Origin: Gammaproteobacteria bacterium | GTDB taxonomy: Bacteria > Pseudomonadota > Gammaproteobacteria > SZUA-229 | NCBI GenBank assembly: GCA_030641945.1 | Contig: DAOWLL010000131.1 | Location: 1-5,795 of the forward strand | DNA: 5,795 nt | Direction: 5' to 3' | Shown here: positions 1-5,138 of the stretch, in pieces | Layout: every line of letters begins with the position of its first letter | How positions within the stretch are numbered: the stretch's first letter is position 1 | Notes under the pieces: generated by a model | What the model saw: the letters and a program-made list of their open reading frames with translations, nothing else | What the model was told of the DNA's origin: nothing | Databases searched by the model: none | Made by a program: the position numbers and the translations under genes

Positions 1-202
1 ATGATAAAACCCGAAGCTCGATTTCAATCAAATACAGTCTGTTTGGCGGGACGCTATTTCGTTCCATGCACATCTGTAGCGCTCCTGAGCGCGCATCTTC
101 CCTCAAACCATAGCTATTGCTATGCTTTTCAGTCCAGACGCGCACTCAGAAACACTACAGTTGCACCTGAATCCGAAATCCTGGTGAGAAATGCGGGCTA
201 GC
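1..202. other. unassigned sequence at left edge, two short inverted repeats
   Basis: No gene is supported here. An open frame runs on the plus strand from the window edge to 201, but it has no visible ribosome binding site, its translation matches no family I recognise, and it converges on the carbonic anhydrase gene. Two perfect short inverted repeats are present. One is GCGCTC-CT-GAGCGC at 79-92. The other is CATAGC-TATT-GCTATG at 109-124, followed by CTTTTC on the plus strand. The second resembles a weak terminator for something reading rightwards, but its stem is AT-rich. The segment could be the edge of a repeat or a decayed gene lying to the left. Confidence 0.4.
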
Positions 203-730
203 TCATGTCTTATGGCGGTTTTTCAGATCAACATAGTGTGCGGCTGAATACTCGAGGAATGCTTTCTCATTATCCGTCAGTTCCCGTACCTGTTTTACCG
301 GGCTGCCCAGCCAGAGATAGCCGCCTGTCAGCTCCTTCCCGGGGGGTACCAGCGAGCCAGCACCGACGATAGCACCTGATTTGACTATAGATCCATCAAG
401 CAGCACTGATCCCATGCCGATCAGGCACAGGTCCTCAACGGTACAGGCATGAACCACGGCATTGTGGCCCACAGTGACATCATTGCCTATCGAAAGCGCA
501 TTTCCGCCCGGCGCAAATTCACTGTCATGAGTAACATGAAGGATGCTGCCATCCTGGATATTGGTGCGCTCGCCGATGCGTATGGAGTGAATATCACCGC
601 GCACTGAACACATCGGCCAGACTGAGCTGTCCGCGCCAACAACGACATTCCCGGTCACTACCGCACTTGCGTCAATAAATGCAGATTCTGCGATTTCCGG
701 CGTATATTGTTCGAATTTTCTGATCGTCAT
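203..730 (-). CDS. gamma-class carbonic anhydrase family protein (YrdA-like left-handed beta-helix hexapeptide-repeat protein)
   Basis: The 175-residue protein has the length and layout of the YrdA/CaiE/PaaY branch of gamma carbonic anhydrases: cytoplasmic trimers with hexapeptide repeats that bind a metal between subunits. Visible signatures are the beta-helix repeats from about residue 18 (FIDASAVVTGNVVVGADSSV), the R44-G-D46 motif, N57 with Q59-D60, and three histidines placed as metal ligands: H65 in ILHVTHD, and H89 and H94 in VGHNAVVHA. The C-terminal part from about residue 150 (LTDNEKAFLEYSAAHYVDL) is the usual closing alpha helix. All key residues are present, so the metal site looks intact. 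Many YrdA-type members have no proven CO2 hydration activity, so the catalytic role is a family inference. No Shine-Dalgarno precedes the ATG, but a TTTAAT hexamer lies 8 bases upstream. The gene diverges from ubiA across a 129-bp gap. Confidence 0.93.
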   Translation of the reverse strand: MTIRKFEQYTPEIAESAFIDASAVVTGNVVVGADSSVWPMCSVRGDIHSIRIGERTNIQDGSILHVTHDSEFAPGGNALSIGNDVTVGHNAVVHACTVEDLCLIGMGSVLLDGSIVKSGAIVGAGSLVPPGKELTGGYLWLGSPVKQVRELTDNEKAFLEYSAAHYVDLKNRHKT

Positions 731-738
731 AGAGCTAC

Positions 739-768
739 ATTAAACGACTGCAATACCACAGGCAACAA
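739..768 (-). promoter_or_regulatory. candidate promoter of the carbonic anhydrase gene, near-leaderless
   Basis: On the minus strand TTTAAT (739-744) matches the -10 consensus at 5 of 6 positions. With an 18-base spacer, TTGTTG (763-768) matches only the first half of a -35 box. The -10 box ends 8 bases before the ATG at 730, so transcription would start at or within about two bases of the start codon, and no Shine-Dalgarno is present. This is read from the sequence only, and the -35 match is weak. Confidence 0.3.
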
Positions 769-846
769 TGCACCGCAGAATTATGGGCACTTTTCATGCG
801 AGCAAACAGCATACCTCTATTCTCGCTGTGGTTAACGAAGTTAATG

Positions 847-852
847 TAAAAT
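847..852 (+). promoter_or_regulatory. candidate -10 box of ubiA, near-leaderless
   Basis: TAAAAT matches the -10 consensus at 5 of 6 positions. It ends 7 bases before the ATG at 860, so the predicted transcript would begin at or next to the start codon. No purine-rich Shine-Dalgarno lies in between (ATCCGGCCT). No good -35 box is visible at 16-18 bases upstream. Confidence 0.3.
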
Positions 853-859
853 CCGGCCT

Positions 860-1957
860 ATGAATCTATCAGCTTCAACTAAGCAGGCCCTCGACAGACT
901 CAACGCCATGCTGGACAGGGCCGCACACCACCCCGCCATGGACAAGCTTGATCATGGCCTGCAAATGCTTAAACCTCAAACAATCAAGGCAGGTTTTTCA
1001 AGACTGGCAGAAAGCATCAGCAACAATGCTGTCGTCAGTGCTGTGACCACGTACACGGATGAGCAGATCACCAGGGCAGCAAATTCAGCCGTAATGGAAC
1101 GCCTTGAACAGTACGCCATACTGGTACGGCTCAACAAACCCATAGGTATTTTGCTGCTGCTGTGGCCGACCCTGATTTCTCTGTGGATCGCCGCACAGGG
1201 CTGGCCCGACGCTAAAGTGCTGCTTGTATTTATCCTCGGCGTAGTTCTGATGCGCTCTGCCGGATGCGCCATCAATGATTATGCCGACCGTGACATCGAT
1301 GGCAGTGTGGCCCGCACTAAAGATCGCCCCATAGTCAGCGGTAAAGTCAGCGAAAAAGAAGCACTGATCGTTTTCGCTGTACTCAGTATCTGCGCCTTCG
1401 GCCTGGTGCTGCTGATGAACAAGCTCACTATCATGATGTCACTGGTCGGCGTGGTACTGGCAGCGAGCTACCCGTTTATGAAACGTTACCATTTTCTGCC
1501 CCAGGTTCATCTCGGCGCAGCATTTGGCTGGACAGTGCCCATGGCCTTTACTGCTCAGGCCAACGAACTGACCCCTCTAACATGGTTGCTGTTTCTCACA
1601 ACCGTATTATGGACCACGGCCTATGACACCATGTACGCCATGGCCGACCGTGAAGATGATTTAAAAATCGGGGTAAAATCGACTGCTATACTGTTTGGCC
1701 CGCTGGATAAAAAGATCATCGGTATCATTCAGGCCATGCTTATCATGGCGCTGTTTTTGATAGGCCAGCGCGCAGAACTCAGTGGTTTTTATTACACAGG
1801 CGTTGTTGCAGCCACCGTGTTAGCCATATGGCAGCAATACCTGATCAAGGACAGAGAGCCGAAACACTGTTTCCAGGCTTTTCTTAACAATAACTGGTTC
1901 GGCATGGTCCTATTTATCGGCGTCGTACTCGACTATCAATTTGGAACAACATTATGA
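860..1957 (+). CDS. ubiA: 4-hydroxybenzoate polyprenyltransferase UbiA with N-terminal extension
   Basis: UbiA is an integral inner-membrane enzyme that attaches the polyprenyl chain to 4-hydroxybenzoate in ubiquinone synthesis. Both Asp-rich motifs that bind Mg-prenyl diphosphate are intact. The first is N139-D140-YA-D143-RDI-D147, followed by GSVARTKDRP. The second is Y255-D256-TMYAMA-D263-REDD, followed by LKIGVKSTAILFG. Both closely follow the E. coli enzyme. About eight or nine hydrophobic segments lie between residues 95 and 360 (for example 95-112, 119-135, 165-186, 190-205, 285-302, 310-325, 345-360). The frame is 365 residues against about 290 for typical UbiA. The usual N-terminus corresponds to the region from M79 (MERLEQYAILVRLNKPIG), so an internal start at 1094 would give a normal 287-residue protein. 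Neither ATG has a Shine-Dalgarno, but a -10-like box precedes 860. The stop overlaps the next gene by 4 bases (ATGA). Confidence 0.96.
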   Translation: MNLSASTKQALDRLNAMLDRAAHHPAMDKLDHGLQMLKPQTIKAGFSRLAESISNNAVVSAVTTYTDEQITRAANSAVMERLEQYAILVRLNKPIGILLLLWPTLISLWIAAQGWPDAKVLLVFILGVVLMRSAGCAINDYADRDIDGSVARTKDRPIVSGKVSEKEALIVFAVLSICAFGLVLLMNKLTIMMSLVGVVLAASYPFMKRYHFLPQVHLGAAFGWTVPMAFTAQANELTPLTWLLFLTTVLWTTAYDTMYAMADREDDLKIGVKSTAILFGPLDKKIIGIIQAMLIMALFLIGQRAELSGFYYTGVVAATVLAIWQQYLIKDREPKHCFQAFLNNNWFGMVLFIGVVLDYQFGTTL

Positions 1958-2730
1958 ACAAACTCAACAGCATCCTTATCTTATTCATTGTTGCATTTTC
2001 CGCCGGCATCCAGGCATCAGATCTTGCCAAGGAAAAGCGCTGGGCCGACCAGGTGGTGGACGCCATTCTCGATGGCGAAGCCACATGGATGAATGATGGC
2101 ACCAGCGATTTTCTTGGTATCTATACCGAAGCCGAGGAAAACAAAGGCCGTGCGGTCATCGTGATGCACGGTACCGGCATCCACCCCGACTGGCAGCAAG
2201 TCATACAACCGCTGCGCGTCGGCCTGACCGAACACAACTGGAACACCCTGTCGATCCAGATGCCGATACTGCCGAACGAAGCCGAATATCCGGAATACGC
2301 GCCCTTGTATGATGAAGTCGCACCGCGCATAGACGCAGCAATTGAATATCTGAAGAAAAACGGCTCAAAACAAATCGTACTGATTGGTCACAGCCAGGGC
2401 GCATCCATGACGGCCTACTACCTCTCCACATCGAAACAGGACATTCAAGGCTTTGTTGCCATCGGCATGGCCGCCTTCGCTGATGACCCACGCATGGACG
2501 TCATCAGGTCACTGCAGAAAATCAACGTACCCCTGCTGGATATTTACGGTGATGACGACCTTGAAATCACAATGAAAAGCATCGGTGCCCGTGCTGAAGC
2601 CGCAAAAAAAGCCGGCAATAAAAGCTACACCCAGGTAGAGGTTGCGGGCTCGAACCATACCTTTGATGACAAGGAAGACGACCTGGTTGAAGCTGTTGCC
2701 AAATGGCTGGAAAAATTACCCTCTAAATAA
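1954..2730 (+). CDS. exported alpha/beta hydrolase-fold protein, DUF3530 family
   Basis: The 258-residue protein begins with a signal peptide (residues 1-21, hydrophobic core SILILFIVAF, likely cut after GIQA), so it should act in the periplasm or beyond. The mature part has an alpha/beta hydrolase layout. A strand leads into MHGTGIHPDW (71-80), the likely oxyanion region; then a nucleophile elbow GHSQG with S147; an acidic stretch after a strand (DIYGDDD, about 196-202) that can supply the acid; and H235 in GSNHTF near the C-terminus. The phrase HGTGIHPDW followed by IQPLRVGL and NTLSIQMP is what I recall as characteristic of DUF3530 proteins. The substrate is unknown. The ATG overlaps the ubiA stop, which suggests translational coupling. 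Nothing in it points to a direct ubiquinone role. A 14-bp stem-loop lies just downstream. Confidence 0.9.
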   Translation: MNKLNSILILFIVAFSAGIQASDLAKEKRWADQVVDAILDGEATWMNDGTSDFLGIYTEAEENKGRAVIVMHGTGIHPDWQQVIQPLRVGLTEHNWNTLSIQMPILPNEAEYPEYAPLYDEVAPRIDAAIEYLKKNGSKQIVLIGHSQGASMTAYYLSTSKQDIQGFVAIGMAAFADDPRMDVIRSLQKINVPLLDIYGDDDLEITMKSIGARAEAAKKAGNKSYTQVEVAGSNHTFDDKEDDLVEAVAKWLEKLPSK

Positions 2731-2751
2731 ACACTTAGCTGCAATGGCCAG

Positions 2752-2784
2752 GAATGGATATGACAGACATTGTCATATCCATTC
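2752..2784. repeat. perfect 14-bp stem-loop after the ubiA-hydrolase operon
   Basis: GAATGGATATGACA (2752-2765) and TGTCATATCCATTC (2771-2784) are perfect reverse complements around the 5-base loop GACAT. The stem starts 21 bases after the hydrolase stop codon. It is followed by TACTCATGATTATTTA rather than a T run, so it is not a textbook intrinsic terminator. It may protect the 3' end of the mRNA, act with Rho, or be a protein-binding palindrome. Confidence 0.75.
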
Positions 2785-2819
2785 TACTCATGATTATTTA
2801 TCTGAACGATCGAATTTCC

Positions 2820-2828
2820 TGGTATAAA
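2820..2828 (+). promoter_or_regulatory. candidate extended -10 promoter in the intergenic region
   Basis: TG-G-TATAAA fits the extended -10 pattern (TGnTATAAT, one mismatch in the hexamer). No clear -35 box is visible. It would start a transcript near 2835 that reads into the structured stretch at 2897-2994, with no protein gene on that strand before 4106. This would fit a small RNA, but the evidence is one short AT-rich match. Confidence 0.2.
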
Positions 2829-2896
2829 AATGATAGTAGCTCAAACCTTATCTGACAGCTTTAAACAATAATTTCTATATAGCCTGACAGTCAATA

Positions 2897-2960
2897 ATAA
2901 AGGGCGAGCTCAACCGGACCTTCAATGATTTCAGTTAAGCTTCCGATGCCGGCCCTTTAT
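2897..2960. repeat. nested inverted repeat, 64-bp structured element
   Basis: The outer arms ATAAAGGGC (2897-2905) and GCCCTTTAT (2952-2960) are perfect reverse complements. Nested inside are AGCTCAAC (2907-2914) and GTTAAGCT (2934-2941), which pair at 7 of 8 positions around a 19-base loop. An asymmetric ten-base bulge (2942-2951) faces a single base at 2906. The two nested stems suggest a folded RNA or the remnant of a small mobile element. No family could be assigned. Confidence 0.5.
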
Positions 2961-2961
2961 A

Positions 2962-2994
2962 GTCACTCGTATATGCCCGTGTTTGACGGGTGAC
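2962..2994. repeat. imperfect hairpin next to the 64-bp element
   Basis: CCCGT (2976-2980) and ACGGG (2986-2990) form a GC-rich stem around GTTTG. GTCA (2962-2965) and TGAC (2991-2994) can close an outer stem around it, although ten unpaired bases lie on the left side. No T run follows on either strand. Confidence 0.35.
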
Positions 2995-3017
2995 ACCACA
3001 AATCAGACGTCTGGGAA

Positions 3018-3056
3018 ACAGGCTTGAAGGCAAAAAGCCACTCCAAATGAGCCTGT
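3018..3056 (-). repeat. inverted repeat downstream of the AhpD-like gene, weak terminator candidate
   Basis: ACAGGCT (3018-3024) and AGCCTGT (3050-3056) are perfect reverse complements. The loop contains a minor GGC-AAAAA-GCC stem (3029-3039). Read on the minus strand, the structure lies about 50 bases after the AhpD-like stop and is followed by TTTCCC. It could help end that transcript, but the T run is too short for a confident intrinsic terminator. Confidence 0.3.
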
Positions 3057-3079
3057 CAGTTAATATTTACTACCTGTTA

Positions 3080-3105
3080 ATTAGGTATACTGTCCCCGGA
3101 ATTCC
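3080..3105. repeat. GGTATACTGTCCCCGGAATTCC motif abutting a stop codon
   Basis: On the minus strand, GGGGAATTCC followed by GGGGACAGTATACC and TAATTAA begins directly after the TAA stop codon (3108-3110) of the AhpD-like gene. From memory, GGGGACAGTATACY-type strings recur between genes in many gammaproteobacterial genomes, sometimes near REP-associated tyrosine transposases. I cannot verify this here, and only one copy lies in the window. Confidence 0.35.
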
Positions 3106-3107
3106 CC

Positions 3108-3659
3108 TTACTCTGATTCCCATGCATGTGCTTTAAAAGCATCATCAAGCGGTGTCTGTGCAATATGATTGGTAAAATTACTCATCGTCTTTTGTGCCAC
3201 ACCAACAAGCACATCCAGTACATGTTCAGGTTTATAACCCGCCGCGTAGAACGTCTGCATATCCTGTTGATCCAGCCAGCCACGACTTTCCAGAAGAGTC
3301 CTGACAAACACTCGCAGTGCCTGTAGTTTTGCGTCTGATATCGGCTGATCAGTGCGAATCGCTGCAACGGCATCAGCTGGAACACTTTGCATTTCTGCCA
3401 GCATGGAATGCGCCGCTACACAGTAGTGACATCGATGGTATTGGCTCACGGTCAACAGCACGACCTGGCGCTCTGCCGGTGTCAGGTCTGTTTTATCGAA
3501 TAGACCCGATAGCGTCAGATAGGCTTCCGCCAGTGCCGGTGAATGTGCCATCACACCCAGCAGGTTGGGAATGAAGCCAAAAGCAGCCTGGCTTGCTTCA
3601 AGTACCGGGCGCGCCCCTTGCGGGGCGGTTTCCAGTGTTAATACAGGATAATCAGCCAT
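3108..3659 (-). CDS. AhpD-like / carboxymuconolactone decarboxylase family CxxC protein
   Basis: The protein has 183 residues from the chosen start. It belongs to the CMD/AhpD helical fold, whose members use a CxxC pair and a nearby histidine in peroxide reduction or in other reactions. Counting from the second methionine, the motif HRC77-HY-C80-VAAH84 lies in the middle, preceded by LTPAERQVVLLTVS. The N-terminal part (GFIPNLLGVMAHSPALAEAYLTLSGLF) is typical of the AhpD-like peroxidase-related subgroup. Two ATGs are adjacent (3662-3660 and 3659-3657). AGGAG at 3666-3670 is 3 bases from the first and 6 from the second, so the second is preferred. It follows grxC by 29 bases on the same strand, so the two are probably one transcript. 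A dithiol/peroxide role with glutaredoxin is plausible. True muconolactone decarboxylation is unlikely, since no aromatic-degradation genes are nearby. Confidence 0.9.
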   Translation of the reverse strand: MADYPVLTLETAPQGARPVLEASQAAFGFIPNLLGVMAHSPALAEAYLTLSGLFDKTDLTPAERQVVLLTVSQYHRCHYCVAAHSMLAEMQSVPADAVAAIRTDQPISDAKLQALRVFVRTLLESRGWLDQQDMQTFYAAGYKPEHVLDVLVGVAQKTMSNFTNHIAQTPLDDAFKAHAWESE

Positions 3660-3688
3660 CATAAACTCCTATTGTTTAGAGACAGGTT

Positions 3689-3928
3689 TCAGCCGAGTTC
3701 GCCTGATGAAGCCAGCCTTGAAAGCTGCTCATAGCCGCCGACCGATTCACCATCGATAAAAATCTGCGGGACGGTGCGCAGGCCTGAGCGCTTGACCATG
3801 TGCTGCATGATTTGATGATCAGCAGAAACATCGATTTCCCTGTACTCCAGACCTTTTGCATTAAGCAGTGCCTTTGCGCGAACGCAGAAGGGACACTGCT
3901 GTGTTGAATAGATTTCAATGTATTGCAT
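3689..3928 (-). CDS. grxC: glutaredoxin 3 (dithiol glutaredoxin)
   Basis: The 79-residue protein is a complete classical dithiol glutaredoxin, which reduces disulfides and glutathione mixed disulfides in the cytoplasm using glutathione. The active site is C12-P-F-C15 near the N-terminus; the usual version is CPYC, so F replaces Y. The cis-proline loop is R51-TVP54 followed by QIFIDG, and the glutathione-binding GGYEQL lies at 64-69. Length and layout match bacterial GrxC. The start has a strong Shine-Dalgarno, AAGGAG at 3936-3941, 7 bases upstream. It is the first gene of a likely two-gene operon with the AhpD-like gene and diverges from an AraC-type regulator. A perfect 7-bp hairpin sits 3 bases upstream of the Shine-Dalgarno in the leader. 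Confidence 0.95.
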   Translation of the reverse strand: MQYIEIYSTQQCPFCVRAKALLNAKGLEYREIDVSADHQIMQHMVKRSGLRTVPQIFIDGESVGGYEQLSRLASSGELG

Positions 3929-3944
3929 CTTTGTTCTCCTTGCC

Positions 3945-3984
3945 GGTGTTATTTGCTAACACCAACCTCATACTGGGGGGTTGG
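3945..3984 (-). promoter_or_regulatory. two overlapping inverted repeats in the grxC leader
   Basis: GGTGTTA-TTTGC-TAACACC (3945-3963) is a perfect 7-bp inverted repeat. CCAACC (3962-3967) pairs with GGTTGG (3979-3984), extendable through one wobble pair. The two repeats share bases 3962-3963, so as RNA hairpins they would partly exclude each other. In the grxC leader the first lies 3 bases before the Shine-Dalgarno. They could be regulator operators or a translation-control structure. Confidence 0.45.
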
Positions 3985-3996
3985 ATTAATCGGGCA

Positions 3997-4010
3997 CGCT
4001 GACATCAGCG
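3997..4010. promoter_or_regulatory. 14-bp palindrome, candidate operator
   Basis: CGCTGA-CA-TCAGCG is a perfect 6-bp inverted repeat with a 2-base centre. The gap is too small for a stable hairpin, which favours a dimeric protein binding site. It lies midway between the divergent grxC and AraC-type genes, just downstream of a TATATT -10-like hexamer for grxC (4021-4026 on the minus strand). Confidence 0.4.
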
Positions 4011-4047
4011 ATTGAGTACCAATATATACCCAGATGGAAATTAAACT

Positions 4048-4075
4048 ATGATGAAAAGTCCTATATTTATGTCAA
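4048..4075 (-). promoter_or_regulatory. candidate grxC promoter with consensus -35 box
   Basis: On the minus strand TTGACA (4070-4075) is a perfect -35 box. With a 16-base spacer it is paired with CATCAT (4048-4053), a 4-of-6 match to the -10 box. It overlaps the -35 region of the divergent regulator, so the two promoters could compete. An alternative -10 is TATATT at 4021-4026, which lacks a good -35. Confidence 0.3.
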
Positions 4076-4098
4076 TTCGTCCACATTTCTCATACAAT
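4069..4098 (+). promoter_or_regulatory. candidate promoter of the AraC-type gene, near-leaderless
   Basis: ATGTCA (4069-4074, 4 of 6) and TACAAT (4093-4098, 5 of 6) are separated by 18 bases. The -10 box ends 7 bases before the ATG at 4106, so the transcript would start at or next to the start codon. No convincing Shine-Dalgarno is present (GGA is only 3 bases from the ATG). Confidence 0.4.
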
Positions 4099-4105
4099 CT
4101 GGACT

Positions 4106-5002
4106 ATGGATACACTGAGCAACATATTGAGCCTGCTCAATCTGCGTGCGAGCGTCTATTTTCACTCCAGTTTCTGCGGCAACTGGTCAATCGACGGTGA
4201 CAATGAATACCGCGCCACCTTCCACCTGATCGCGCGCGGTAACTGCTGGCTGCAGCTGCCGGACCTCGACAGGACCATCGTTCTCAGAGGCGGTGATCTG
4301 ATTGTATTCCCACGCGATATCCGCCATTCGATCAGCAGCAGTCAGTCGGTCGAACAAGCCGAGGCGGCGCCATCCCCACCGATGGAACCCGAAACCGATG
4401 AACCAACAACCAGCCTGATCTGCGGCTATTTTGATTTCGACAGTCCGCAGGCCAATCCAATACTCGATGCGATGCCTGATCTCATCCATATTAAAAATGA
4501 GGATCCCGCAAGAACATCGATGCTGGACACGGTATTGAGATTCATCACCTCGGAAACGGAATCGGCACAGCCAGGATCAGACGTTATCGTCGATAAATTA
4601 TCCGAGATCCTGTTCATTCACGTGATACGCGCTTACGTGCAGCATGCAGGTGTTAAAACCGGTCTGCTGGCCGCCCTGTCTGATACCAGGCTCGGCCGTG
4701 CGATCAGGGCCGTACATGAAGATCCGGCATATAACTGGCGTGTTTCGACGCTGGCAGAAAAAGCGGGCATGTCGCGCTCTGCCTTTGCCAGCCACTTTCA
4801 AGCAGTGACTGGCATAACGCCGATGCAGTACGTCACCAACTGGCGCATGCAAACCGCCTTTGAGAAACTGCGCACCGGCAAGGTCTCCGTTGGTCTGATT
4901 GCAGAGCAATCCGGCTACCAGACAGAAGCCTCATTCAGAAAAGCATTCAAGAAGCAGATGGGGGTTGGTCCCGGCGCTGTCAGGCGATACCCGGACAGAT
5001 AA
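4106..5002 (+). CDS. AraC/XylS-family transcriptional regulator with N-terminal cupin domain (RclR-like)
   Basis: The 298-residue protein has an N-terminal cupin sensor domain (about 1-185, Cupin_6 type: FHLIARGNCWLQL at 39-51, GGDLIVFPRDIRHSIS at 62-77). A C-terminal AraC-type double helix-turn-helix follows (about 195-296). Helix-turn-helix one is in VSTLAEKAGMSRSAFASHF and two in LIAEQSGYQTEASFRKAF. The N-terminus MDTLSNILSLL and the whole layout recall RclR, the E. coli AraC-family sensor of reactive chlorine, which uses cysteines near residues 21 and 89. Here C24 and C106 (LIC106GYF) lie in comparable places, and C47 is a third. A thiol-based signal is inferred, not shown. It is transcribed away from grxC and the AhpD-like gene and is their likely regulator. 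A Pro/Glu-rich stretch (85-101) looks like an insertion loop in the cupin. Many AraC-type proteins sense other ligands. Confidence 0.93.
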   Translation: MDTLSNILSLLNLRASVYFHSSFCGNWSIDGDNEYRATFHLIARGNCWLQLPDLDRTIVLRGGDLIVFPRDIRHSISSSQSVEQAEAAPSPPMEPETDEPTTSLICGYFDFDSPQANPILDAMPDLIHIKNEDPARTSMLDTVLRFITSETESAQPGSDVIVDKLSEILFIHVIRAYVQHAGVKTGLLAALSDTRLGRAIRAVHEDPAYNWRVSTLAEKAGMSRSAFASHFQAVTGITPMQYVTNWRMQTAFEKLRTGKVSVGLIAEQSGYQTEASFRKAFKKQMGVGPGAVRRYPDR

Positions 5003-5032
5003 CCAACTTGAAACCATGTAGAATAGGCCTTG

Positions 5033-5048
5033 CTGGTGAGACCACCAG
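5033..5048 (+). repeat. small hairpin between regulator and glycosyltransferase
   Basis: CTGGTG-AGAC-CACCAG is a perfect 6-bp stem with a 4-base loop, starting 31 bases after the regulator stop codon. No T run follows (TTCACAATCC), so it is at most a weak terminator. The rest of the 136-bp gap contains only a loose TTCGAT/ATCGAA pair (5066-5071, 5087-5092). Confidence 0.4.
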
Positions 5049-5138
5049 TTCACAATCCTGCGGCCTTCGATTACTACTAAATCATGATCGAATCGTTCAC
5101 TTATCTGCACAACAATACTGGCTAAAAACAGGGCGTCT

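Larger units (their letters stand above)
2731..3107. other. 377-bp intergenic region rich in inverted repeats
   Basis: No protein-coding gene is supported between the hydrolase stop and the convergent AhpD-like gene; short open frames here are continuations of other-frame readings. The region holds four stem-forming inverted repeats, listed separately. It also holds a perfect 10-bp palindrome, CAGACGTCTG (3004-3013). A loose direct repeat of about 21 bases is present (2881-2901 and 3050-3070, 16 of 21 identical). The heptamer CTGACAG occurs at 2852-2858 and 2884-2890, and in inverted form at 3053-3059. None of the stems is followed by a proper T run, so no intrinsic terminator can be called with confidence. 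Base composition is more AT-rich than in the genes. Confidence 0.6.

Noticed and set aside
1..201. 66-codon open frame on the plus strand at the left edge
   Set aside because: It has no visible upstream context or ribosome binding site, no recognisable family, and a composition unlike the genes in the window.
2908..2940. Integron attC-like pair: GCTCAAC (fits RYYYAAC) at 2908-2914 and GTTAAGC (fits GTTRRRY) at 2934-2940
   Set aside because: Only 19 bases separate them, far too short for an attC site with its inner boxes. There is no integrase or cassette array, and the pair is explained as the inner stem of a nested inverted repeat.
3108..3659. True 4-carboxymuconolactone decarboxylase of aromatic degradation
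   Set aside because: The CxxCxxxH motif and grxC neighbour point to the AhpD-like redox branch, and no protocatechuate-pathway genes are nearby.
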